NCBI GenBank assembly: GCA_030040395.1
Contig: JASHTU010000550.1
Span: 1 to 7,255 of the forward strand
From: Acidobacteriaceae bacterium
GTDB taxonomy: Bacteria; Acidobacteriota; Terriglobia; Terriglobales; Acidobacteriaceae
DNA length: 7,255 nucleotides
Direction of reading: 5' to 3'
This document shows positions 1-5,170 of this stretch, piece by piece (position 1 is the first letter of the stretch; each line of letters starts with the position of its first letter). A model generated the notes under the pieces. The model was given only the letters and a program-made list of their open reading frames with translations, made no database searches and was not told the origin of the DNA. Position numbers and translations under genes: made by a program.

Positions 1-1098
1 GCGCGCCTCCAGGCGCTGCTCGAGGCTTCGCGCCAGGTTCACTCCACCATTCACGAAAGGGAAGTGCTCGATCAGGTGCTTCGCATCGTGGTCCGGGAAC
101 TGGAAATGGCCGGCGCGGCGTTTCCGGGCGAGGGCCTGAGCTACGGTGAGCCGGTGGTCGCAGACGGCGCCGCGCTGCCTGCCTATCCTTTGGAAGATCG
201 CGACGGCCGGCGCATGACGGAGCTGGTGGTGGCGCCGCCCGGCGGCCGCGCCCTCACCCTCTACGAGGCCGATTTCCTCGAAGGTCTGGCCCTGCAGGCC
301 GCCGTAGCCCTCGAAAACGCTCGCAATCACAAGCGCAACGTGGAATTCGCGCGACTGCAGCAGGATCTGGATGCGGCCCGGCAAATTCAGCGCTCGTTGC
401 TTCCCCACAGCCTGCCCGCAATTCCGGGCTACTCGGTCGCGTTCCGCTCCGACGCCTGCTACCAGGTGGGCGGCGATTATCTCGACATTGTGGAGCAGCC
501 TGACGGCAGTCTGCTGATGGCCGTGGCCGACGTGGCCGGCAAGGGTCTGGCTTCCGCCATCATGTCCACCAGCTTTCGCGCTGCGTTCCGCAGCATGGCC
601 GCTACTGCTCTTCCGCTCGACGAGCTGGCCACGCGCATGAACCAGCATCACTGGACCGAGGGCGAAGAGGCGCGCCGCCGTTACGTAACGGCGATCTTCC
701 TGCGTTTGCACCCCGAGGCGGGCGAAATCGAGGTGGTCAACGCCGGCCACAATCCCGGATTCCTGGTCGAGCCGGGCGCCGCGCCGCGCCAGTTTGAAGC
801 GGCGGGGACCCCGCTGGGCCTGTTGCCCGGTATGATCTACGCCGCTGAGCGCAGCGGCTTCGCTCCCGGGGCGCGGCTGCTTTTTTATACCGATGGCCTG
901 ACCGAATTCTTCCGCGGCGATGAGGAGTTTGGGCCGGAAAGGCTTCTGCAGGCATTTTCTACGTGCTGCGCGTCCAAAGCCGATGATATTCTCGATGCAT
1001 TGTGGAAGACCCTGGGAGACTTCTCTGAAGGCGGTCCGCAGGGAGACGACATGACCGCACTGGCCCTGTGCCGCGCGACCGCGGGGATGCCGGCATGA
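1..1098 (+). CDS. GAF-PP2C (SpoIIE/RsbU-type) serine phosphatase, 5' end outside window
   Basis: The reading frame is open from base 1, and its first residues (ALLEASRQVHSTIHEREVL) look like the start of a GAF domain. The GTG at 64 would cut that helix, so I treat the gene as partial at its N-terminus; 365 codons are visible. The order is the remainder of a GAF-like sensor (to about nt 330), then a linker helix with the RsbU-like signature ARQIQRSLLP (nt 376-405). A PP2C/SpoIIE phosphatase domain runs from about nt 430 to the stop. The metal-binding motifs are present: GGDYLD (nt 469-486), ADVAGKG (526-546), NAGHNP, FYTDGLTE and GDDMT near the end. In this family such enzymes dephosphorylate an STAS antagonist, and one is encoded two genes downstream. 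The stop overlaps the next ATG (ATGA, 1095-1098), implying translational coupling. The signal sensed cannot be read from the partial GAF region. Confidence 0.93.
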   Translation, partial: ARLQALLEASRQVHSTIHEREVLDQVLRIVVRELEMAGAAFPGEGLSYGEPVVADGAALPAYPLEDRDGRRMTELVVAPPGGRALTLYEADFLEGLALQAAVALENARNHKRNVEFARLQQDLDAARQIQRSLLPHSLPAIPGYSVAFRSDACYQVGGDYLDIVEQPDGSLLMAVADVAGKGLASAIMSTSFRAAFRSMAATALPLDELATRMNQHHWTEGEEARRRYVTAIFLRLHPEAGEIEVVNAGHNPGFLVEPGAAPRQFEAAGTPLGLLPGMIYAAERSGFAPGARLLFYTDGLTEFFRGDEEFGPERLLQAFSTCCASKADDILDALWKTLGDFSEGGPQGDDMTALALCRATAGMPA

Positions 1099-1550
1099 GC
1101 AATCCGCAGACTGCCACGGTCGAGGTGCGCCTGCCTTCGCGGCTCGGCTACGAGAAAGTGGCCATGAGCACGGCCTCCGCGGTAGCCAAATTGATGGGCT
1201 TCCGCGAGGACCGCATCGAGGACCTGAAAACGGCCATCGCCGAAGCCTGCATCAACGCCATCGAGCACGGCAACCGGATGAACGAAAAACTCTCTGTCGG
1301 GGTGGTGCTGTCGGCCGGATCCGACCAGCTTGAAATCAAAGTCATCGACGATGGCGCGGGCATCAAGAAACAGCCGGTGAAACCCGACATCGACCGCAAG
1401 ATGCACGGCGAGGAGGACCCGCGCGGCATCGGCATGTTTCTCATCCAGGCGCTGGTCGACGAAGTCGAGTGGGTGCCGAGCGCCGACGGACGCAGCAGCT
1501 ATGTCCGCCTTGTCATCCGGCTCAACAAGGAAGCCGAAGAACCAGCTTGA
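1095..1550 (+). CDS. RsbW/SpoIIAB-type anti-sigma factor serine kinase (HATPase)
   Basis: This 151-residue protein is the usual size for RsbW-like kinases. I chose the ATG at 1095, which overlaps the upstream stop (ATGA); an in-frame start at 1068 would add nine residues inside the phosphatase gene and look unlike the family. GHKL ATPase motifs are clear: the N box EACINAIEHGN (residues 50-60, E50 and N54), the G1 box DDGAGI (85-90), and the G2 box RGIGMFLI (110-117). There is no histidine-kinase dimerisation helix or membrane segment. In partner switching the kinase phosphorylates a Ser on its STAS antagonist and sequesters a target, classically a sigma factor. The likely antagonist follows 33 bp downstream and the opposing phosphatase lies directly upstream. 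No sigma factor is visible, so the partner could be a sigma factor elsewhere or a non-sigma target. Confidence 0.93.
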   Translation: MSNPQTATVEVRLPSRLGYEKVAMSTASAVAKLMGFREDRIEDLKTAIAEACINAIEHGNRMNEKLSVGVVLSAGSDQLEIKVIDDGAGIKKQPVKPDIDRKMHGEEDPRGIGMFLIQALVDEVEWVPSADGRSSYVRLVIRLNKEAEEPA

Positions 1551-1583
1551 TCCCCAACACCACACACGGGAGATTATCGACAA

Positions 1584-1943
1584 GTGCAAATCGAAACCAA
1601 GTCGCGTGTTGACCAGCTCGCCACCTCGGCCGGCCATCCCGTCGCCGTACTCCGCTTCGAAGGCGATATCGCCAGCACCTCGAAAGACGCCGTCCTCGGC
1701 GCCTACCAGGCTTTGCCCAAAGCCGCCGTTAAGCTGGTTTTGCTCGACTTTACCCGGGTGGATTACATCAATTCGAGCGGCATCGCCCTGGTGATTCAAC
1801 TGCTCATCGAGGCCTCGAGCGCCGGCCAGAAAGTCTGCGCCTTCGGCCTCTCGACGCACTTCTCCAAGGTCTTCACCATGGTCGGCATCACCAAGTACGC
1901 CGAGCTGTTCCCGAGCGAGACCGAGGCGCTGGCCGCGCTGTGA
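1584..1943 (+). CDS. STAS-domain anti-sigma factor antagonist (RsbV/SpoIIAA type)
   Basis: The 119-residue product is a single STAS domain. Start is GTG at 1584, preceded by GGGAG at 1568-1572, about 11 bases upstream and so rather distant. No in-frame ATG gives a full-length domain. The phosphorylation loop reads DYINSSGIAL (residues 60-69); by alignment with SpoIIAA, S65 (second serine) is the expected target of the adjacent kinase, with S64 as alternative. Strands such as AVLRFEGDIA (21-30) and KLVLLDFTRVD (50-60) fit the STAS fold. Family knowledge says the unphosphorylated form binds the RsbW-like kinase and frees its client; the GAF-PP2C protein upstream would regenerate it. It is the last gene of the cassette and is followed by a candidate terminator. 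Confidence 0.93.
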   Translation: MQIETKSRVDQLATSAGHPVAVLRFEGDIASTSKDAVLGAYQALPKAAVKLVLLDFTRVDYINSSGIALVIQLLIEASSAGQKVCAFGLSTHFSKVFTMVGITKYAELFPSETEALAAL

Positions 1944-1954
1944 CGCGCCGCGCG

Positions 1955-1994
1955 CCCAGGAGAAGACACGGTAACCGTACTGGGTCCTTTTTTT
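1955..1994 (+). terminator. Candidate intrinsic terminator after the partner-switch cassette
   Basis: Eleven bases after the STAS stop, CCCAG (1955-1959) can pair with CTGGG (1980-1984). A small inner hairpin, ACG (1968-1970) with CGT (1976-1978), lies in the loop. Three bases later comes a run of seven T (1988-1994). The stem is short, so this is plausible rather than strong. It is well placed to end the three-gene transcript. Confidence 0.45.
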
Positions 1995-2053
1995 CCAAAT
2001 CCCGCCAGCCGCGACATTCGCTGGTAGATACTCGCGCATCTTAACGCCATTAG

Positions 2054-2088
2054 GCGCTTTCGCTCCGGAGTCAGCTTGCCGAAAGCGC
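2054..2088 (+). promoter_or_regulatory. Leader hairpin upstream of the secreted-protein gene
   Basis: GCGCTTTCG (2054-2062) and CGAAAGCGC (2080-2088) are perfect 9-bp inverted arms. The 17-base loop begins with the palindrome CTCCGGAG (2063-2070). No T run follows on either strand, so it is not a typical intrinsic terminator. It lies 37 bases before the ATG at 2126 and its right end touches the tandem 14-bp repeat. It could be an mRNA leader structure or a dyad operator; which one cannot be told from sequence alone. I see no convincing -35/-10 pair between 1995 and 2053. Confidence 0.5.
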
Positions 2089-2114
2089 ATTGGAATTACG
2101 GCATTGGAATTACG
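2087..2114 (+). repeat. Exact 14-bp tandem duplication before the ribosome binding site
   Basis: GCATTGGAATTACG occurs twice head to tail (2087-2100 and 2101-2114) without mismatch. The second copy ends at the first base of the Shine-Dalgarno. Copy one overlaps the right arm of the leader hairpin by two bases. It changes hairpin-to-RBS spacing by one repeat length and looks like a recent slippage duplication. Confidence 0.9.
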
Positions 2115-2125
2115 GAGGATTGGCG

Positions 2126-3103
2126 ATGAAGCCCATTCATTGGCTCGCCGTGGCGATGGTCAACTTTGCGGGCCTTCCCCCGATGGCGCAGCAGGCTCGC
2201 GCAGCCGCGCAGCAGAACGCTCCGGCTGCGGCAAACGGATCGCAGGAGAGCGGCTTGGCAACCGCGGCCGGCGCCGGTGAGTCCCGGATTTCAGCGCACG
2301 ACCTGGCCCTGTCAGCCCAATACCTGCGCCCAGTCAGCGCGGTTTTGGAGAGCAAGCTCGACGCCAAGACAGCCACGCCCGGCGACCGCGTGCTGATGAG
2401 GACGACCCGGGATGCGATCCTGGCCGATGGCACGGAGATCCCGAGAGGATCGCGGCTGGTGGGGCACGTTACCCAGGTTCAGGCGCACAGCAAAGATCAT
2501 CCGGAGTCGCAGTTGAGTCTTGCCCTCGACCGCGCCGAATTGAAGGGTGGGATCGGCGTCCCGATCCACGCCATGATTCAAGCCGTGGCGCCCCCGCCTG
2601 CCCGCCCGCAGTCTGCCGGCCCGCAGTCTGCCGGATTGACGGGCGCGGATGGCGGCTTTGGGGGCGCGGGCTCAATGGCCGCAGGCGACGCCTCGATTGT
2701 GGGCGCCGGACCGGTTGCTGGCGGGGCTGCCGGACCAATGGGTGGACCGGCTGCCGGACCCATTGGTGGACCGGTTGCTGGACCGGTTGCTGGACCCGTT
2801 GGCGGACCCGTTGAGGGACTGCCGGCGAACACCGGTCGCGCGAGCGGCCCTCTCGACTCTCCAGCCGGTGGCTCGCTCGACGCGGCCTATCCTGGCGCCG
2901 GCAACGCGGTCGGCCCAGTAGAACGCCCGCTGCGCGGAAACGAAGAAGGCGCCGTCTCCACGGCAAACCACGCCACGGAGATTCCGGGCGTCATGCTGCG
3001 CGGCTATATCGTTGGCTCCGTATCCGGCACGCTCTCGGCCACGGGCAAGAACGTCCGGCTCGATCTTGGCGACCAGATGCTGCTTGGCGTCGCGGCAAAA
3101 TAG
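2126..3103 (+). CDS. Exported protein with Gly/Pro-rich repeat linker, function unknown
   Basis: Start is ATG 2126 because GGAGG (2114-2118) sits seven bases upstream; an in-frame TTG at 2090 lacks such support. The 325-residue product begins with a Sec-like signal (K2, hydrophobic stretch about 6-20, possible cleavage after ARA near 24-27) and an Ala/Gln-rich linker. A folded-looking block follows at about 65-156, with GDRVLMRT, then DGTEIPRGSRLVGHV (101-115) and LSLALDRAELKGG (130-142). This resembles the beta-rich 'made from IPxGT/S, xxG' pattern seen in VirB10/TrbI-like and other bacterial envelope proteins, but I cannot assign a family. Residues 157-282 are low complexity, including nine GPxx-type tetrapeptides (195-230). 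A second short block (about 283-325) ends in MLLGVAAK. No catalytic motif or later membrane segment is visible. Export is inferred; an envelope or extracellular role is likely. Confidence 0.8.
   Translation: MKPIHWLAVAMVNFAGLPPMAQQARAAAQQNAPAAANGSQESGLATAAGAGESRISAHDLALSAQYLRPVSAVLESKLDAKTATPGDRVLMRTTRDAILADGTEIPRGSRLVGHVTQVQAHSKDHPESQLSLALDRAELKGGIGVPIHAMIQAVAPPPARPQSAGPQSAGLTGADGGFGGAGSMAAGDASIVGAGPVAGGAAGPMGGPAAGPIGGPVAGPVAGPVGGPVEGLPANTGRASGPLDSPAGGSLDAAYPGAGNAVGPVERPLRGNEEGAVSTANHATEIPGVMLRGYIVGSVSGTLSATGKNVRLDLGDQMLLGVAAK
2605..2634 (+). repeat. Exact 15-bp tandem duplication inside the secreted-protein gene
   Basis: CCCGCAGTCTGCCGG occurs at 2605-2619 and again at 2620-2634 with no mismatch. 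Its length is a multiple of three, so the frame is kept and the protein shows PQSAG twice (residues 161-170). It lies at the entry to the low-complexity linker. Confidence 0.9.
2708..2815 (+). repeat. Nine in-frame 12-bp repeats coding Gly-Pro tetrapeptides
   Basis: Nine consecutive 12-base units fill exactly 108 bases, with consensus GGACCGGTTGCT or GGACCCGTTGGC. They encode GPVA, GGAA, GPMG, GPAA, GPIG, GPVA, GPVA, GPVG and GPVE. Units six and seven (2768-2791) are identical; the others differ at a few positions. Third-position differences with a kept Gly-Pro core suggest older duplications under protein-level constraint, plus one recent copy. The product is probably a flexible extended linker. 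Confidence 0.92.
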
Positions 3104-3142
3104 CGGAAACGCGCCGAAAACACTCAACTCCGCCAAGGCGAT

Positions 3143-3174
3143 TGCATGAACGAGGATCCCCACCCATTCATGCA
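3143..3174 (+). repeat. 8-bp inverted repeat downstream of the secreted-protein gene
   Basis: TGCATGAA (3143-3150) and TTCATGCA (3167-3174) are perfect inverted arms around a 16-base loop, 39 bases after the stop codon. No T run follows, so it is at most a weak 3' structure of the transcript or a binding dyad. Confidence 0.5.
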
Positions 3175-3402
3175 TTCGGCCGCCACGCCACACTTGTCAA
3201 CCCCTTCGCCTCCGCACCCAGCCCCATCCACCTCATTCCAAACATATTATTTTTCCCCCCAACCTTGCCGGTTATTTCCGCCAAATCGCTAGAATGGTTT
3301 TAGGTACCAGAATGGGATGATCCCTCTCCGGAGACGGCCAGGGAATGGTGGCTGGCGCCGTGCCTTGGCGATTTTGTAACTACTCCCAATGAACTCGGGT
3401 GC

Positions 3403-3489
3403 CCCGGGTCCCCCGGGGTCCCCGGCGAGCGGCGGGAACCCGCCTGCGGGTGGCTCGCTGGGGTGGAGATTCCGATTTTGGGACCCGGG
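3403..3489. repeat. Nested GC-rich palindromic element (REP-like)
   Basis: Outer arms CCCGGGTCCC (3403-3412) and GGGACCCGGG (3480-3489) match perfectly over 10 bp. Inside, CCCCGGCGAGC (3420-3430) pairs with GCTCGCTGGGG (3453-3463) over 11 positions with one G-T wobble. The core GGCGGGAACCCGCC (3431-3444) is itself a 6-bp-arm palindrome. A competing hairpin, ACCCGC (3438-3443) with GCGGGT (3446-3451), overlaps the core, and a small alternative pairs CCCCGGG (3402-3408) with CCCGGGG (3412-3418). It has no protein-coding character. The layout recalls intergenic palindromic repeats, but copy number elsewhere in the genome is unknown. Confidence 0.75.
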
Positions 3490-3565
3490 AAACCACGAAT
3501 CTACGCAGTCACGGTATTACGCCGGGTCACGGCCGCCATCCCCGGGCCGCCTACTTTTTGTCACG

Positions 3566-3615
3566 GCTTTGCGGCGCCTTCGCAGCCAGGCTCAGCCTGG
3601 GGTGGCGCCAAAAGC
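3566..3615. repeat. Second compound hairpin element
   Basis: An outer stem pairs GCTTT (3566-3570) and GGCGCC (3573-3578) with GGCGCC (3604-3609) and AAAGC (3611-3615), leaving a small internal bulge. The loop carries the perfect dyad CCAGGCT-C-AGCCTGG (3586-3600). It is 76 bases from the nested palindrome and has the same hairpin-within-hairpin layout, so both may belong to one mobile or structural intergenic element. Confidence 0.6.
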
Positions 3616-3648
3616 GAGGCAAAACGCCCCAAAACGGGCCGTAAGCCC

Positions 3649-3740
3649 TTATTATTGAAGATTTTAGGATCTAACTCCTTTATTATCAATAATTTAGACT
3701 CAGTACTTAATAGTATAAGTGTTTGCAAACAAACCACTTA
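3649..3740. other. AT-rich island with two inverted repeats
   Basis: Base composition drops abruptly from GC-rich flanks to mostly A/T here. ATTATTGA (3651-3658) is matched by TCAATAAT (3686-3693), an 8-bp perfect inverted repeat with a 27-base loop. Further on, TAAGTGTTTG (3716-3725) pairs with CAAACCACTTA (3730-3740) with one bulged base, and contains palindrome GTTTGCAAAC (3721-3730). TATTAT (3681-3686) and TATAAG (3714-3719) resemble -10 boxes but lack well-spaced -35 partners. The island may hold a promoter or regulator site for a transcript toward the M24 gene, or be a remnant of foreign DNA. Confidence 0.6.
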
Positions 3741-3755
3741 ACCTCAAAAGAGAGA

Positions 3756-3772
3756 GGGGGTAGGGGTAGGGG
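3756..3772 (+). repeat. G-rich tract with GGGGTA periodicity
   Basis: Three G runs (five, four and four bases at 3756-3760, 3763-3766 and 3769-3772) are separated by TA each time, following a purine-only stretch from about 3746. A canonical three-layer quadruplex needs a fourth run, which is absent, so intramolecular folding is uncertain. Confidence 0.6.
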
Positions 3773-3789
3773 AGTAACTGAAAAGTAAA

Positions 3790-3826
3790 GCATCGGAGGC
3801 CCGACCGGAACCGCATCGGACGCCCG
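3790..3826 (+). repeat. Spaced direct repeat upstream of the M24 gene
   Basis: GCATCGGAGGCCCG (3790-3803) and GCATCGGACGCCCG (3813-3826) agree at 13 of 14 positions and start 23 bases apart. They lie about 115-150 bases before the M24 start and could be paired binding sites or a chance duplication in GC-rich DNA. Confidence 0.5.
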
Positions 3827-3941
3827 CCCCCAGAAAGAGAATTCTCGGTGTTTACTTGGCTCGACGGAGCGCGTGAGAAGTGCAGTTGAACCTCGTCCCT
3901 CGCGTCCCCTGGCCCCCCGGCATTCCCGTATGATTTCCGCT

Positions 3942-5126
3942 ATGAACCTCGATGCGATTCAATTGGCGCTACGCGATGCCTCTCTCGACGGCTGGCTCTT
4001 TTACGATCACCATCACCGCGATCCCATTGCCGCCGCCATCCTCGGCCTCGACGAGAAGGCCCACATCACGCGCCGCTGGTATTACTTCATCCCCGCCGTA
4101 GGCGACCCGCGCAAGCTGGTGCACCGCATCGAGCAGAGCCGTCTCGATTGTCTGCCCGGCGCGAGGGGTCTGTACTCAAGCTGGCAGGAACTGCACGCCG
4201 GCCTCCAAGCCATGCTTGCCGGCGCGCGCCGCGTTGCCATGCAGTACTCGCCCGACAACGACATTATGTACGTGTCAATGGTCGACGCGGGCACGGTGGA
4301 GTTCGTGCGCTCGCTGGGTAAGGAAGTTGTCAGCTCCGCCGATCTCGTTAGTCAATTTGAAGCGGTGCTGAACGAAGACCAGATCGACAGCCACGCGGCA
4401 GCCCAACGCGCCATCGACGCCATCGTGGCCGAGGCATGGAAGGAAATCGGCCGACGGCTGCGACCAGACAATTCGGGCGTCGCGAGCGGACTTTCGGAGT
4501 ACGACATGGTGGTGTGGCTCAGCGAAGCCATGCGTCGCGAAGGCCTGGTTTGGGAAAACGGACCGGACGTGAGCGTCAACGCCAACACCTCCGACTCTCA
4601 CTATGACGCAACGGCCGGACATTCGGCGCCCATCCGCGAGGGCGACTTCGTCCTCATTGACATTTGGGGCCGGCTCGACAAGCCGCGTAGCGTCTACTAC
4701 GACATCACCTGGACGGGCGTTGTGGGCCGCGCGCCCGACGAACGCGAGCAGCTCGTCTTTTCGACCGTCCGTGAGGCTCGCGACGCCGCCATCGCCGCGG
4801 TGCAGTCGGCCTTTGCCGCGGGCCGCCCCATCCGCGGCTTCGAGGCCGACGACGCGGCCCGAGCCGTCATCCGCAAGGCCGGCTTCAGCGAGTTTTTCAC
4901 CCATCGCACCGGCCACAACATTACGCACGAGATTCACGGCCCCGGCGCCCACCTCGACAACCTCGAAACCCACGATGAGCGCCGCCTCCTGCCCCACACC
5001 TGCTTCTCCATCGAGCCGGGCGTCTACCTGCCCGAGTTCGGCGTCCGCAGCGAAGTGAATATGCTCACTGCGCCCGGCAAAGCATGGGTTACGGGGAGAA
5101 TTCAGCAAGAGCTGGTAAAGATCTGA
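3942..5126 (+). CDS. M24-family (pita-bread fold) metallopeptidase, Xaa-Pro peptidase-like
   Basis: The 394-residue product has an N-terminal creatinase/prolidase-like domain (about 1-145, beginning NLDAIQLALRDASLDGWLF) and a C-terminal pita-bread domain (about 150-394). All five metal ligands expected for M24 enzymes are visible: D240 (LIDIWG), D254 (YYDITWTG), H325 (TGHNITHE), E358 (SIEPGVY) and E371 (GVRSEVNM). H220 in SDSHYD fits the upstream substrate-binding His region. The likely reaction is cleavage of N-terminal residues or dipeptides next to proline in the cytoplasm; no signal peptide is seen. The motifs deviate from classical aminopeptidase P, so the substrate is open. I chose ATG 3942 because the family-like N-terminus begins there; ATG 3930 and GTG 3873 are in-frame alternatives, and none has a clear Shine-Dalgarno. 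It is monocistronic and converges on the next gene. Confidence 0.92.
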   Translation: MNLDAIQLALRDASLDGWLFYDHHHRDPIAAAILGLDEKAHITRRWYYFIPAVGDPRKLVHRIEQSRLDCLPGARGLYSSWQELHAGLQAMLAGARRVAMQYSPDNDIMYVSMVDAGTVEFVRSLGKEVVSSADLVSQFEAVLNEDQIDSHAAAQRAIDAIVAEAWKEIGRRLRPDNSGVASGLSEYDMVVWLSEAMRREGLVWENGPDVSVNANTSDSHYDATAGHSAPIREGDFVLIDIWGRLDKPRSVYYDITWTGVVGRAPDEREQLVFSTVREARDAAIAAVQSAFAAGRPIRGFEADDAARAVIRKAGFSEFFTHRTGHNITHEIHGPGAHLDNLETHDERRLLPHTCFSIEPGVYLPEFGVRSEVNMLTAPGKAWVTGRIQQELVKI

Positions 5127-5130
5127 GGAC

Positions 5131-5170
5131 CCCGCGCCGGAATGCCGCTCCCCGGGCGGGTTGGGCTTTT
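5131..5170 (+). terminator. Candidate terminator between convergent genes
   Basis: Five bases after the M24 stop, CCCGC (5131-5135) and CCGG (5137-5140) pair with CCGG (5152-5155) and GCGGG (5156-5160). This gives a 9-bp GC stem with one bulged base and an 11-base loop. It is followed by TTGGGCTTTT, a modest T-rich tail that reaches the stop codon of the opposing gene. It fits + strand termination after M24. On the - strand the stem is not followed by T residues. Confidence 0.5.

Larger units (their letters stand above)
3104..3941. other. Long intergenic region with palindromic, AT-rich and G-rich segments
   Basis: About 840 bp separate the secreted-protein stop from the M24 start. Short open frames occur in all three forward frames between 3389 and 3741, overlapping one another. 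None has a clear ribosome binding site or recognisable domain, and they read through hairpin arms, so I do not call them genes. Contents in order: an 8-bp inverted repeat (3143-3174), a plain stretch with palindrome TCTCCGGAGA (3325-3334), a nested palindrome (3403-3489), and three GTCACGG copies (3508, 3526, 3560). Then come a compound hairpin (3566-3615), an AT-rich island (about 3649-3740), a G-rich tract (3756-3772), a spaced direct repeat (3790-3826) and palindrome GAGAATTCTC (3837-3846). No transposase remnant was recognised. Confidence 0.75.

Noticed and set aside
2022..2032. Extended -10 promoter-like TGGTAGATACT before the secreted-protein gene
   Set aside because: No -35 match lies at a suitable distance and the hexamer agreement is weak.
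885..2090. A 401-codon open frame on the - strand across the partner-switch genes
   Set aside because: It lies opposite three + strand genes with clear catalytic motifs. Its translation shows no domain, and long antisense frames are expected in GC-rich coding DNA.
2469..2966. Antisense frame with Arg/Gln-Pro-Val repeats
   Set aside because: Its repeats simply mirror the 12-bp units of the + strand gene, which has a strong RBS and a signal peptide.
3403..3615. CRISPR-like array
   Set aside because: The repeats are inverted, differ from each other and have no regular spacers.
3389..3741. Three overlapping short forward open frames (81-92 codons) in the intergenic region
   Set aside because: They occupy all three frames of the same stretch, read through hairpin arms, lack a convincing ribosome binding site and show no family-like sequence.
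3756..3772. A canonical G-quadruplex
   Set aside because: Only three runs of three or more G are present; a fourth is missing.
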